NCBI GenBank assembly: GCA_023457895.1
Contig: JAEXAY010000031.1
Coordinates: forward strand, 1 to 64,000
Direction: 5' to 3'
Length of the DNA stretch: 64,000 nt
Origin: Pseudomonadota bacterium
GTDB taxonomy: Bacteria; Pseudomonadota; Alphaproteobacteria; Sphingomonadales; Sphingomonadaceae
In this document: positions 9,252 through 17,794 of the stretch, piece after piece
Layout: each line of letters opens with the position of its first letter
Position numbering within the stretch: the first letter of the stretch is position 1
Made by a program: the position numbers and the translations under genes
The notes under the pieces: model-generated
Told to the model about the DNA's origin: nothing
The model's database searches: none
What the model saw: only the letters and a program-made list of their open reading frames with translations

Positions 9252-9279
9252 AAAGGGGAGCCGGCGGGCTCCCCTTTTT
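9252..9279. terminator. Bidirectional intrinsic terminator between DUF2189 and lolA
   Basis: GGGGAGCC (9255-9262) pairs with GGCTCCCC (9267-9274) around a four-base loop. AAA/TTT pairs extend the stem to 11 bp, and a run of five T follows on the plus strand. An A-rich run at 9245-9254 gives the minus strand its own U tract. It lies between two convergent genes. Confidence 0.9.
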
Positions 9280-9301
9280 CCGCTGGTGATTTCGAGATTG
9301 T

Positions 9302-9934
9302 TTATTTGCGCTTGCCCGCCGGGCGCGGATCGCTCCACGCAAAGGCGTTGTTGGCCACCGCGACATTGAATTTCTGGTCGCGCAGCTTGATCGCGGTGCG
9401 CTTGTTCTGCGAATCGAGCGCGACCCAGCCCGACAGCTTCAGTCCTGCAGGAGCAGCCGCATCGCGCACGAACACCATGGTAATCGTGCCATATTCCGGG
9501 CGCTTGGGGTCGCGCACCTCGACCGAAAGCACGCGAGGGTCGCCGGTCTGGATCACCTTGCCATATTTGCTCATGTCCATGTCGGGATTGAGCAGCACGC
9601 CGAGCGGCGAATTTGAGATCGGCCAGCGCTGGACCTGCTTGACCTCATAGTCGATCATGGTGAGCGCCTTGCCGTCCGAAACGATCAGCATGGGCACGCC
9701 CTGCTGATACTGGAAGCGGATCTTCCCGGGCCGCTTCAGCGTCAAGGTGCCGGTGAGCGACTGGTTGTTGCGATCGGTCTGGACGAAGCCCGCGGTCATC
9801 GTGTCGACCGCACGGAGATGCGCCTGCACCGCGTTCAAATCGCTGGCGGTCCCGCTCTGCGCCACCGCTGCGGGCACGGCAAAAGCCGCTGCCGCAAGAG
9901 GCGCGCTCAACAGGGCAAGAGCATATTTATTCAT
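9302..9934 (-). CDS. lolA: LolA-family outer-membrane lipoprotein carrier
   Basis: This 210-residue periplasmic protein has a signal peptide ending near VAQS (about residue 26) and the LolA fold pattern: 'DTMTAGFVQTDRNNQSLTGT', 'KRPGKIRFQY' and 'GVPMLIVSDGKAL'. LolA ferries lipoproteins from LolCDE to the outer membrane. Codons GTG (9937) and ATG (9934) are adjacent; AGGA stands six bases before the ATG, so ATG is the better start. FtsK lies upstream on the same strand with 253 bp between them, and I see nothing coding in that gap. Confidence 0.9.
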   Translation of the reverse strand: MNKYALALLSAPLAAAAFAVPAAVAQSGTASDLNAVQAHLRAVDTMTAGFVQTDRNNQSLTGTLTLKRPGKIRFQYQQGVPMLIVSDGKALTMIDYEVKQVQRWPISNSPLGVLLNPDMDMSKYGKVIQTGDPRVLSVEVRDPKRPEYGTITMVFVRDAAAPAGLKLSGWVALDSQNKRTAIKLRDQKFNVAVANNAFAWSDPRPAGKRK

Positions 9935-10187
9935 CACAAATCCTTCTTGATATTCTTGTCTTTATGCGGCGTTTAACTGCCCCGCCATGAACCCGTGCTG
10001 ACGCCACAAGTTCCTCATTGTTCAGCTATTTCGCAAATTGTCGCAATGGCGCGAAGGCCATAGGCGACCTGCCAGATGGATGCAAACAGGGCCGGAAAAG
10101 CGGCCCCTTGTCTCACCTGTCGCCCTTACTGCCGCCGCCTTGCAGCGACAGGAAAAAACGTGACATTTCCCTATCGCGGCTGGGTCC

Positions 10188-12512
10188 CTACCGCGGCTGG
10201 CCGTGCTGGTCGATCATCACGTCGCGGCGGCCGACATGGTTGGGCGCCGACACAACGCCTTCTTCCTCCATCCGTTCGATGAGCCGCGCCGCGCTGTTAT
10301 AGCCGATGCGCAATTGCCGCTGGAGCCAGCTCGTCGAAGCCTTCTGGCTGTCGATGACGATCTGGCAGGCCTTGCGGTAGAGCCGTTCCTCGGCGCTGTC
10401 CTCGCCGGTGGGGGCGCCCTCGAGCGCGAAGCCGCCGTCTTCGGGTTCCTCTGTAACCGACTGGATATATTCCGGGCTACCCTGCGCGCGCCAGTGATCG
10501 GCAACCGCGCGCACCTCGTCGTCGGAGACGAACGGCCCGTGGACGCGCTGCAGCCCCTTGCCACCCGGCATATAGAGCATGTCGCCCTTGCCCAGCAGTT
10601 GCTCCGCGCCCTGCTCGCCCAGGATAGTGCGGCTGTCGATCTTCGAGGTCACGGCGAAGGAAATACGCGTCGGCAGGTTCGCCTTGATCACGCCGGTGAT
10701 GACGTCGACCGAGGGGCGCTGCGTTGCCATGATGAGGTGGATGCCGGCCGCGCGCGCCTTTTGCGCAAGCCGCTGGATGAGGAACTCGACCTCCTTGCCC
10801 GCGGTCATCATCAGGTCGGCGAGTTCGTCGACCACCACCACGATCTGCGGCAGGGGCTGATAGTCGAGCTGCTCCTCCTCATAGATAGGCTGGCCGGTTT
10901 CGCCGTCATAGCCGGTCTGGACGCGGCGTCCGAGCGGCTTGCCCTTGGCGATCGCGGCCTTCACCTTCTCGTTGTAATTGGCGAGGTTGCGGACCGACAG
11001 CGAGGACATCATGCGATAGCGGTCCTCCATCTGCTCGACCGCCCATTTCAAGGCCCGCACCGCCTTGTTCGGTTCGGTCACCACCGGCGAAAGCAGATGC
11101 GGGATGCCGTCATAGATCGAAAGTTCGAGCATCTTGGGGTCGATCATGATCATGCGGCACTCGGCGGGGGTGAGCCGGTAGAGCAAGGACAGGATCATGC
11201 AGTTGAGCCCCACCGACTTGCCCGAGCCGGTCGTGCCTGCGACCAGCAGGTGCGGCATCGGCGCAAGATCGGTCACAACCGGATCGCCAAAGATATTCTT
11301 GCCGAGCACGATCGGCAGCTGCGCGGTCTGGTCGGCAAATTCCTCGCTGCCGATCATTTCATGGAGCACCACGGGCTCGCGCCTGGCGTTGGGAAGTTCG
11401 ATGCCGATCACCGTGCGTCCCGGGATCGGGGCAATACGCGCCGACATGGCGCTCATGTTGCGCGCGATGTCCTCGGCGAGGTTGGAGACGCGGCTCGCCT
11501 TGGTGCCGGGCGCGGGCTCCAGTTCATACATCGTAACGACAGGACCGGGGCGGACGGCGGTGATCTGGCCCTTCACCGAAAAATCGTCGAGCACCGATTC
11601 GAGCAGCCGCGCATTTTGCTCCAGGCCCGCCTTGTCGATCAGCGGCCCTTGACTTGGCGGCGCGGGGGTGAGCAGTTCGAGCGCCGGGAGCGAGAAGCTG
11701 CCGAACATTTCGGTCTGGCGCGGCGCCGCAGGCTTGGGCTGGGCGATGGTGATCGGCCGCGCCGGTTCGGCGATGGTCGGCGGCGTGCGATCGGTCGGGG
11801 TAACATCGGGGCGCGGCTGCACCGGGCGGCGCGGCGCGCTTTCCCGGTCCTGCCCCTCGGCGCCCGCGATATAGGGGAGCGCCGCCGGCACGTCCTTGCC
11901 ACGCCAGGAGATCCGGGGCAGAAGCGGCCGGTCGAGCTGCAGGCTCTTCCACACCAGCGACAGGCCAAACAAGCCCAGCCCCGCCGCAGCCGCCCAGCCG
12001 ATCAGCCGCGCGGCCTCAACACCAGCAAGCCCGGCGAGCGCGCCGATGCCGGTCGCACCGCCAAAACCGATGAGGCCGCCCCAGCCGGCGGGGAGCGAAA
12101 TCCACGGGTCGGGCTGGATCAGCGTCAGCGCGATGCCGATCAGGCTCACCCCGATCAGGCATTTGATGAGCTGCCCTTTCCATTCCGGCTGGGCGTCATG
12201 ACGCCACAGGCGCGACGCAAAGACGAGGAACAGGGTCAGCACCAGCGCAATGGGGGGGCCCCAGGCCTGCATCAGCATGTCGGAAATCCACGCCCCGCCG
12301 GCGCCCAGCATATTTTTCGGCGGGCCTCCGGCGGCGGTGCTGAACGACGGATCGCTTGGATGATAAGTGATGAGCGCCAGCGCCAGCGCGAGCGTTGCGA
12401 GGCCGAGCAGGACCGCACCGATCAGCGTTCCCGACCGGGCGAGCGTCTGCCGCATGACATTGCGCCAGTCGCTTTTCTTTGCTGCCGGTTTCCGGCTCGC
12501 CATTGTCGTCAT
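10188..12512 (-). CDS. ftsK: DNA translocase FtsK
   Basis: This 774-residue protein has four or five N-terminal membrane helices (about 27-190), a Pro-rich linker (about 205-290), an alpha/beta motor with Walker A 'GTTGSGKS' near residue 426 and Walker B 'IVVVVDELADLMM' near 560, and a C-terminal winged-helix gamma domain ('IDSQKASTSWLQRQLRIGYN') that reads KOPS-type sequences. It pumps the chromosome terminus through the division septum and activates XerCD. Length is normal for short-linker alphaproteobacterial FtsK. An internal ATG at codon 4 is an alternative start. It is divergent from the ubiH-like gene, with 184 bp between them. Confidence 0.97.
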   Translation of the reverse strand: MTTMASRKPAAKKSDWRNVMRQTLARSGTLIGAVLLGLATLALALALITYHPSDPSFSTAAGGPPKNMLGAGGAWISDMLMQAWGPPIALVLTLFLVFASRLWRHDAQPEWKGQLIKCLIGVSLIGIALTLIQPDPWISLPAGWGGLIGFGGATGIGALAGLAGVEAARLIGWAAAAGLGLFGLSLVWKSLQLDRPLLPRISWRGKDVPAALPYIAGAEGQDRESAPRRPVQPRPDVTPTDRTPPTIAEPARPITIAQPKPAAPRQTEMFGSFSLPALELLTPAPPSQGPLIDKAGLEQNARLLESVLDDFSVKGQITAVRPGPVVTMYELEPAPGTKASRVSNLAEDIARNMSAMSARIAPIPGRTVIGIELPNARREPVVLHEMIGSEEFADQTAQLPIVLGKNIFGDPVVTDLAPMPHLLVAGTTGSGKSVGLNCMILSLLYRLTPAECRMIMIDPKMLELSIYDGIPHLLSPVVTEPNKAVRALKWAVEQMEDRYRMMSSLSVRNLANYNEKVKAAIAKGKPLGRRVQTGYDGETGQPIYEEEQLDYQPLPQIVVVVDELADLMMTAGKEVEFLIQRLAQKARAAGIHLIMATQRPSVDVITGVIKANLPTRISFAVTSKIDSRTILGEQGAEQLLGKGDMLYMPGGKGLQRVHGPFVSDDEVRAVADHWRAQGSPEYIQSVTEEPEDGGFALEGAPTGEDSAEERLYRKACQIVIDSQKASTSWLQRQLRIGYNSAARLIERMEEEGVVSAPNHVGRRDVMIDQHGQPR

Positions 12513-12696
12513 GCTCCCACCCGCTGTATTAAGTGCATAGCACAGACGAGGCGTCCATGCCAGATTTCCTCGCTGAATCTTTGAATCAGGCGGGACTCGG
12601 CGTCAAGAGTCCGCGTAAAGGGGCTGCGGCGAAGCGCAGCCTTCGACAAAGCCGCACGCTGCGCTATAAGGCGCCAAACCAACAGGAATTGACGCC

Positions 12697-13935
12697 ATGC
12701 CAAGCAACACGCCCTCCCCGCTTCGTTCCGACGTGATCATTTCCGGCGGCGGTCTGGTCGGTCAGGCGCTGGCGGTGGCGCTCGCCCATCACGGCCTCAG
12801 CGCGGCGGTGATCGATCCGGTCGACCAGCTGGCCCAGACCGCGCCCGGCGCCGATGGCCGTGTCGCCTCGATCGCGAGCGGCAGCTGGAAGATGCTCGAG
12901 GTGATCGGCGTGGCGCAGGATATTCGCGAAGCCTGCCCGATCGAACAAATATGGGTATCGGACGGGCTGAAGCCCGGCGAACTGGATTTCGTGCCGGAAA
13001 AAGACAGCGGCCCGCTCGGCTATATGGTCGAGAACCGCAACATGCGGCTGGCGCTGCAACAGGCGGTGGCGCGGCACCCGGACCTCATCCGGCTCCACAT
13101 GCCGGCGAAGGCGGTGGACATCATGCGCGACGCCCACCGCGCAGCGGTGACGCTCGATACCGGAGCGGTGCTCGAAGCGCCGCTGCTCATCGTCGCCGAA
13201 GGGCGGATGTCGCCGACGCGCGAGGCGGAACAGTTCGGCCTCGCCTCGTGGGATTATCACCATGTCGCGCTGGTCGGGCAGATCACGCATGCGCTGCCGC
13301 ATGACAATATCGCCTATGAAATCTTCCAGCCCGACGGCCCGTTCGCGATCCTGCCGATGGAGGATCTAGGGGGAAAACATCGCTCGGCCTATGTGTTCAC
13401 CGTGCCGAAGGAAAAGGCTGCGGCCTATAACAAGCTGGGCGACCGGGGCTTCCTCGCCTCGCTCTACAAGCATACCGGCGGCATGTTTGGCGAGATTGCG
13501 CTCGCCGCGCCGCGGATGAGCTACCCGCTCGGCTTTCTCCATACCACGAAGGTCATCCGCGAGCGGCTCGTCCTCATCGGCGACACCGCGCACGGGATGC
13601 ACCCGATTGCGGGGCAAGGCCTCAACCTCGGTTATCGCGATGTCGCCGCGCTTACCGAAATCCTGGTCGAAGGCGCGCGGCTCGGTCTCGACCTTGGCGA
13701 TACACAACTGCTCGAACGCTATGAACGCTGGCGCAGCATGGACAGCGTGGTGACGATGGGCGCGACCGACGCGCTGGTAAAGCTGTTCGGCGTGCCGGGG
13801 AAAGCGGTGTCCGCCGTGCGCCGTTTCGGCTTGGGCGCGGTGCAACGCTCCGGCCCGCTCAAGGCCTTCTTCATGAAACAGGCGCGCGGCGAGGGCGGCG
13901 ATTTGCCGAAACTGCTGGTGGGCATGGAGGTTTGA
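12697..13935 (+). CDS. UbiH/UbiF/VisC-family FAD-dependent hydroxylase (ubiquinone biosynthesis)
   Basis: This 412-residue flavoprotein has an N-terminal FAD-binding 'ISGGGLVGQALAVALAHHG' (about residues 15-33) and the second FAD motif 'GDTAHGMHPIAGQGLNLGYR' near residue 290, which is the UbiH/F/I signature. These enzymes hydroxylate the ubiquinone ring. Which ring position this one attacks cannot be decided from sequence alone, so I give no symbol. An IS427-like element starts only 15 bp after the stop codon, so the original downstream context has been lost. Confidence 0.9.
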   Translation: MPSNTPSPLRSDVIISGGGLVGQALAVALAHHGLSAAVIDPVDQLAQTAPGADGRVASIASGSWKMLEVIGVAQDIREACPIEQIWVSDGLKPGELDFVPEKDSGPLGYMVENRNMRLALQQAVARHPDLIRLHMPAKAVDIMRDAHRAAVTLDTGAVLEAPLLIVAEGRMSPTREAEQFGLASWDYHHVALVGQITHALPHDNIAYEIFQPDGPFAILPMEDLGGKHRSAYVFTVPKEKAAAYNKLGDRGFLASLYKHTGGMFGEIALAAPRMSYPLGFLHTTKVIRERLVLIGDTAHGMHPIAGQGLNLGYRDVAALTEILVEGARLGLDLGDTQLLERYERWRSMDSVVTMGATDALVKLFGVPGKAVSAVRRFGLGAVQRSGPLKAFFMKQARGEGGDLPKLLVGMEV

Positions 13936-13950
13936 GGGGGCAGAGTTTTA

Positions 13951-14794
13951 GGCTCAGGACTCATTGCGGCAACCAGAAAATGACGGTTGCGGCGGTGCAT
14001 ATGGCTGAGAAGGAGGTATGGGCGCGTCGGTCATAACGGGTATGGATGCGTCGCCAGTCCTTAAGCTTGCCGAACATGTTCTCGACCTTGTGGCGCTGGC
14101 GGTAGAGGGTCGTGTCATGCGGGATGGCGACCTTGCGGTTCGTCTTTGACGGGATGCAGGCGGCGATGCCACGCTCGGCCTGGGCGGCGCGGAACCAGTC
14201 GGCGTCATAGCCCCGGTCGGCGAGCAAGGCCTTGGCTTTGGGGAAGGCGTCGATCATCAGCGCAGCACCTTTGTAGTCGCTCATCTGTCCTTCGCTGAGC
14301 AGCATGATCAGCGGGCGGCCCTTGCCGTCGCAGACCGCATGCAGCTTGGAGTTCAAGCCACCTTTGGTGCGCCCGATACGTCTGGGCAGAGCCCCTTTTT
14401 TAGAAGGCTCGCTGCCGTCCGGTGCGCCTTGAGATGGGTGGCATCGATCATCAGCCGTCGGGCTTTCCGCCCCCGGCTGCCAGTTCGGCGAAGATGCGGT
14501 TGAACACGCCCAGGCGGCTCCAGCGGATAAAGCGGTTGTAGATCGTCTTGTGCGGACCGTAACCGGCCGGCGCATCACGCCACCGCAGCCCGTTCCGGAT
14601 CACGAAGATGATCCCCGACACGATCCGCCGATCATCGACACCCGCAATACCGTGCGACAGCGAAAATACGGCTCGATCCGGCGCATCGGCGCCTCGCTCA
14701 ACAACCACACGTCAGACATTAGCAGCACCTCCTCGATGCTGCGGTTGAATCAGTCAACGCTACTCAGAACAAGCGATCTAATGGGTCCTGAGCC
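13951..14794 (-). mobile_element. IS427-group (IS5 family) insertion sequence, 844 bp
   Basis: The ends are GGCTCAGGACTCATT (13951-13965) and AATGGGTCCTGAGCC (14780-14794), inverted repeats with one mismatch. Both ends are flanked by TA (13949-13950 and 14795-14796) in a YTAR context, matching the 2-bp TA duplication known for IS427-like elements. Length is normal for the group. The transposase is in two overlapping frames on the minus strand joined at an A6G slippery run, but it has a further frame break (see the transposase entry). It separates ubiH from a 40-codon remnant of a membrane-protein gene. Confidence 0.9.
13961..14708 (-). pseudogene. IS427-group transposase, two frames plus an extra frame break
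   Basis: The first frame (14708-14451) gives the N-terminal 'DDRRIVSGIIFVIRNGLRWR' and the second (ending 13961) gives the DDE core 'KKGALPRRIGRTKGGLNSKL', 'LADRGYDAD' and 'KVENMFGKLKDWRR'. Members of this group make one protein by -1 slippage on A-AAA-AAG, present here at 14401-14395. The segment just upstream of the slip site, which encodes 'LMIDATHLKAHRTAASLLKK' with the first catalytic Asp, lies in a third frame. The first frame hits a TGA after 'GGGKPDG' at 14451, most simply explained by loss of one base near 14457. As read, this copy cannot make an intact transposase. Confidence 0.75.
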
Positions 14795-14796
14795 TA

Positions 14797-14919
14797 AGCT
14801 ATGCAATATGTAGAGTAATTGAAGGAAATTTTGTTCAAGCGCTGATCGTTATACCGATCGCACTTGCGTTCGTCGTGGTTGAGTATCTCTTTGCACATAT
14901 TAAGGTTCTTGCCCCTTAA
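14797..14919 (+). pseudogene. C-terminal remnant of a membrane-protein gene cut by the IS
   Basis: Immediately after the insertion sequence an open frame reads 'YAICRVIEGNFVQALIVIP' followed by a hydrophobic helix ('IALAFVVVEYLF') and a stop at 14917-14919. It has no start codon and runs into the element's end, so it looks like the last 40 codons of an inner-membrane protein whose 5' part was lost. Nothing on the other side of the element (15 bp to the ubiH stop) could be its missing half, so the IS insertion was accompanied by a deletion. The stretch 14920-15036 holds the 3' flank of the DUF2236 gene and no other gene. Confidence 0.4.
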
Positions 14920-15143
14920 GTTGAAAAATCCCCATTCAGGTCAATGCGCCAGCGGAACGCATCTCAAACGTTTGGAGCGGCCTTGCGCCTAAGTTTTCGG
15001 CAACTACTATCGTGATGCTGGTGCGCTTCTGCGGCGTCAAATCGGGCGATAAAGTTCGCGCGGATCCATGCCCATTCGGATAGCGGACTGTGCCGGGGGC
15101 GCGCCGGTAATGACGATACGGTCCGACGCCTTGCCCATGAGCT

Positions 15144-15941
15144 CTACGCCTTTGCGTTGCCATGCGGAGAGGCGCTCCTGTGACAGGCCAATTCGCGCGC
15201 GCTGACCGGCACTATGTCTATTGCCGCCTTGATCAGCAGATTTTGCATCGGCTGGGCGAGCCGCGAAACAAGGGCTGTGCTGCGCAGGATCGCGAGGTAC
15301 TCCTCGATGATCGGCGAAGGCTCAAGGCTCGGGAGCATCGAGGCACATTGTTGCTCCCATTCTTCCAATGATTGCGGCGCGCCAAGCGCACCATAAAGAT
15401 GGGATGCCGTGGCGCCTTCCCGAAAGGCCTGGGATTTCTGAGCGTCCGTCAGCGGCGCGACGAACTGACTATAGGCTTCGATAAAACCAAAAGAGGCGGT
15501 CGCTTGCACCCAGTTGAGCAGGCGTTCGTCATTGGCATGGTAAGGGGTTCCGTCCGGGGTTTCTCCGATAACATGACCGTGCATTTTCACAACCCGCGAG
15601 ATGAGTGAGCGAGCGGCGCTTTGCGGGCCATACACCGTCATCATTGCGGCAGCACCGGTACGGCGTAAGCGCATGGCCGGATCACGCTGAAAGCTGCTAT
15701 GATCCCAAACACCGGTACGAACGGAGGGTTCTGCCAGTTCCATAATGACGGCGGCCACACCGCCGATAAACAAAGCGGCCGGATTTTTGAAAATCTTCCA
15801 CGAAATGGATGTCGCAGCGATGAGGGCGGGCTCTCCCGCAGGCTGACTGTAATCATAGGCCAGACCGGGCGGCGGCTCCATCAGTTTTTCGGTTAGAGCG
15901 GCGATAGGGTTTGTCGGCTGAATGGAGGCATGAGCGTTCAT
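15144..15941 (-). CDS. MpaB/rubber-oxygenase-like protein (DUF2236), frameshifted near its C-terminus
   Basis: The 265-residue frame has the DUF2236 pattern 'WKIFKNPAALFIGG', 'MELAEPSVRTGVWDHSSFQR' and 'LLNWVQATASFGFIEAYS', a family of heme-type oxygenases related to latex-clearing protein and MpaB. Comparison with the decayed copy at 51601-51960 shows a four-base deletion here next to 15178. The sequence GCGCGCGA-ATTG lacks the GAGA present in the other copy. Restoring it continues the frame through 'LSAWQRKGVELMGKASDRIV' and 'IRMGMDPRELYRPI' to a TGA at 15039-15037, giving about 302 residues. The visible product therefore has its last ~50 residues replaced by 'LACHRSASPHGNAKA'. It is accessory cargo between an IS and an integrase remnant. 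Confidence 0.75.
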   Translation of the reverse strand: MNAHASIQPTNPIAALTEKLMEPPPGLAYDYSQPAGEPALIAATSISWKIFKNPAALFIGGVAAVIMELAEPSVRTGVWDHSSFQRDPAMRLRRTGAAAMMTVYGPQSAARSLISRVVKMHGHVIGETPDGTPYHANDERLLNWVQATASFGFIEAYSQFVAPLTDAQKSQAFREGATASHLYGALGAPQSLEEWEQQCASMLPSLEPSPIIEEYLAILRSTALVSRLAQPMQNLLIKAAIDIVPVSARELACHRSASPHGNAKA

Positions 15942-15985
15942 GGAAAACGAAACGCGCGGATAGCGGGTTTTCTCCTTCGATTACA

Positions 15986-16164
15986 CTAAAACGGCGAACC
16001 GGGAGCGTGTTGACGTTCAGGGCGGAAGGATGCCTCATCGCGACCATCAACACTATGTTTATCGCGGCGACGCTTCTCGTCGGGGTCAATGCCATCGGCG
16101 AAAAGCGTACGCGCTTCATCGCGCAGCGCCCGCGCCTTTTTCAAGCTGACCTCGGGATAAGTGC
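15986..16164 (-). pseudogene. P4-type integrase fragment, second part (after the IS3 insertion)
   Basis: Reading from the IS3 end, this frame gives '(G)TYPEVSLKKARALRDEAR' and 'LFADGIDPDEKRRRDK', the conserved end of the N-terminal DUF4102 domain of P4-type tyrosine recombinases. It then departs into 'SVDGRDEASFRPERQHAPG' and stops at 15986. It continues in frame from the fragment at 17435-17624 if the insertion and one copy of the GCA duplication are removed ('KISLG' + 'TYPEVSL'). The catalytic domain (R...HxxR...Y) is missing altogether, so the integrase was truncated as well as interrupted. Confidence 0.8.
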
Positions 16165-16229
16165 TGACGTGACCGCCTGATTTTCCTCCAACAGTGATTA
16201 GAGTCCGGCCTTGAAGGAAGGACGGACAG

Positions 16230-16496
16230 ATGAAGCGTTTGAGGTTTTCGGAAGAGCAGATCATCGGGGTGTTGAAGGAAGCGGAAGCGGGCGCGAAGAC
16301 CGGCGAGCTAGCGCGGCGGCATGGGGTGTCGGAAGCGACGATCTGCAACTGGAAGGCCAAGTATGGCGGCCTGGAGGTGTCGGAGGCGAAGCGGCTACGC
16401 TCGCTCGAGGACGAGAACGCGAAGCTGAAGCGGTTGCTTGCGGACTCGATGCTCGACAATGCGGCGTTGAAGGATCTTCTCACAAAAAAATGGTGA
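16230..16496 (+). CDS. IS3-family transposase OrfA
   Basis: This 88-residue protein starts 'MKRLRFSEEQIIGVLKEAEA' and has the helix-turn-helix 'ELARRHGVSEATICNWKAKY' followed by the leucine-zipper region 'LEDENAKLKRLLADSMLDNA', the standard OrfA of the IS407 group. It binds the element's ends. A run of seven A at 16484-16490 just before its stop is the expected -1 frameshift site for making the OrfAB fusion. The gene looks intact. Confidence 0.92.
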   Translation: MKRLRFSEEQIIGVLKEAEAGAKTGELARRHGVSEATICNWKAKYGGLEVSEAKRLRSLEDENAKLKRLLADSMLDNAALKDLLTKKW

Positions 16497-17401
16497 CGCC
16501 CGCCGTTCAGCGGGAAGCGGTCGCGCATCTCCAAGCTTGCCATGGGATGAGCGAGCGGCGGGCGTGCCGTGTCACAGGGGCCGATCGGAAGAGCATGCGC
16601 TACCGGTCGCAGCGGGGTGACGATGCCGAGGTTCGGGAGAAGCTGCGCGAGCTGGCGCAGCAGCGTCGCCGGTTCGGTTATCGGCGCCTGCATATCCTGC
16701 TGCGCCGGGAGGGCGTGATGATCAACAGGAAGAAGACCCAGCGCCTGTATCGGGAAGAAGGGTTGATGGTCCGATGACGACGCAACCGGCGCCGGGCGAT
16801 CGGTGCGCGGGCTCCCGCTCCTGTGCTTGCGCTGCCGAACCAGCGCTGGAGCCTCGACTTCGTGCATGATCAGATGGCGTCAGGCCGGCGTTTCCGGGTG
16901 CTCAACATCGTCGACGACGTGACGCGGGAGTGCCTGCGCGCGGTGCCGGATACGTCGATTTCCGGGCGCCGGGTCGTGCGCGAGCTCAGCGATCTGATCG
17001 AGGAGCGCGGCAGACCGGGGATGATCGTCAGCGACAATGGGACCGAACTGACATCGAACGCGGTGCTCGCATGGTGCGGCGAGGTCGGGGTCGAGTGGCA
17101 TTATATCGCGCCGGGCAAGCCGATGCAGAACGGCTATGTCGAGAGCTTCAATGGCCGGATGCGTGATGAGCTTCTGAACGAGACGCTGTTCCTCGACCTC
17201 GATCATGCCCGCACGGTGATCGCGGCTTCGGCCGAGGATTATAACCAGTCGCGGCCGCACTCGGCGCTTGGATATGAGACACCGGCAGCGTTCGCCGCCG
17301 AACTGCATAAGCAATGGCCTGCGCAGCTACGCCCTTCGGGCTCCGCTGCGCAGGCCATTGCTTACACCGCGCTCATGCGCAACAAAGCTACTGGGCTCTA
17401 A
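16490..17401 (+). pseudogene. IS3-family transposase OrfB with in-frame nonsense codon
   Basis: The frame entered by -1 slippage (or by ATG 16490) encodes the integrase-like DDE domain: 'RFGYRRLHILLRREG', first Asp in 'RWSLDFVHDQ', second in 'IVSDNGTEL', and Glu in 'NGYVESFNGRMRDE'. A TGA at 16775-16777 interrupts it between 'EEGLMVR' and 'RRNRRRAIGARAPAP' without changing frame, so a single substitution is enough to explain it. Everything downstream is well conserved, so the loss is probably recent. As read, the element is immobile unless helped by another copy. Confidence 0.85.
17309..17363. repeat. 19-bp perfect inverted repeat at the 3' end of OrfB
   Basis: AAGCAATGGCCTGCGCAGC (17309-17327) is repeated inverted at 17345-17363 around a 17-base spacer that itself can fold (CCCTTCGGG). 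It lies inside the last codons of OrfB. A hairpin this strong would stall transcription or translation, and may insulate the element from its neighbours. Confidence 0.85.
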
Positions 17402-17434
17402 TCCCGGCTGGTGGAAACCAGGGGGTCACGTCAC

Positions 17435-17624
17435 TGCCCAAACTGATTTTTCGTTCGATCCGCTTTGGCTGCCCATTTTCGTTGCGGCCATCGGTCCGAT
17501 ATCTCCAGCGCCACAGCATTCCGCCTGATGGCTGGACGAGCAGGAACAAACCTTTCTCGTCGGCAAGTTTGCAGGTCTTTTCTCGGGCCTTGGCATTGCG
17601 AATTTTAGAGTCGGTTAGAGCCAT
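17435..17624 (-). pseudogene. P4-type integrase fragment, N-terminal part
   Basis: From ATG 17624 the frame reads 'MALTDSKIRNAKAREKTCK', 'LADEKGLFLLVQPSGGMLW', 'RWRYR' and 'ERKISLG', the DUF4102 N-terminal arm-binding domain of P4-type tyrosine integrases. It runs into the IS3 element after 'KISLG'. Such integrases insert elements at tRNA 3' ends and lie next to the attachment site. Here the start codon is about 170 bp from the rearranged attachment site at 17795. The remaining part is at 15986-16164. Confidence 0.88.
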
Positions 17625-17656
17625 TTGGGGGCCGCGCATTTTTCGAGTTTTCAAGT

Positions 17657-17675
17657 GGCCCCCAAAATGGCCCCC
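17657..17675 (+). repeat. GGCCCCC tandem pair beside the island attachment site (arm-site candidate)
   Basis: Two GGCCCCC heptamers at 17657-17663 and 17669-17675 are separated by AAAAT, about 120 bp from the recombination core at 17795. The same pair, GGGGGCC-TTTTC-GGGGGCC, lies at 55018-55036, about 70 bp from the core at 55104. Before the inversion these two pairs would have flanked one attachment site in the same direction. Integrase arm-type binding is an inference. Confidence 0.5.
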
Positions 17676-17794
17676 ACATTTGTCCGGATTTATGCGGACG
17701 GTAGTGGATGCTCATGGTGGCAACCATGCGCATTATTGGCAGATTTCAGCGACTTTTTCAAGATTTTGCGGATGTTTGCGAATGAAAAAATGGT

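Larger units (their letters stand above)
16165..17434 (+). mobile_element. IS3-family (IS407-group) insertion sequence, 1270 bp, inserted in an integrase gene
   Basis: The ends are TGACGTGACCGCCTG (from 16165) and CAGGGGGTCACGTCAC (to 17434), imperfect inverted repeats. They are flanked by the direct repeat TGC/TGC at 16162-16164 and 17435-17437, the 3-bp duplication usual in this family. Removing the element and one TGC restores the reading frame of the host integrase exactly. OrfA and OrfB are present on the plus strand, but OrfB has an in-frame stop. A 19-bp inverted repeat sits near the right end. Confidence 0.92.

Noticed and set aside
10203..12584. Long open frame opposite ftsK (and similar ones opposite the GGDEF/EAL and CtrI-type genes)
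   Set aside because: Same reason: mirror frames of high-GC genes with low-complexity translations and no ribosome-binding site.
1..14794. Composite transposon bounded by the two IS427-like elements
   Set aside because: The DNA between them holds core genes such as ftsK, lolA and ubiH, and the two transposase ends differ in sequence, so they are independent insertions.
17309..17363. CRISPR or integron-type repeat
   Set aside because: There is one inverted repeat only, with no array or spacer periodicity; it is part of the IS3 element. I saw no CRISPR array anywhere in the window.
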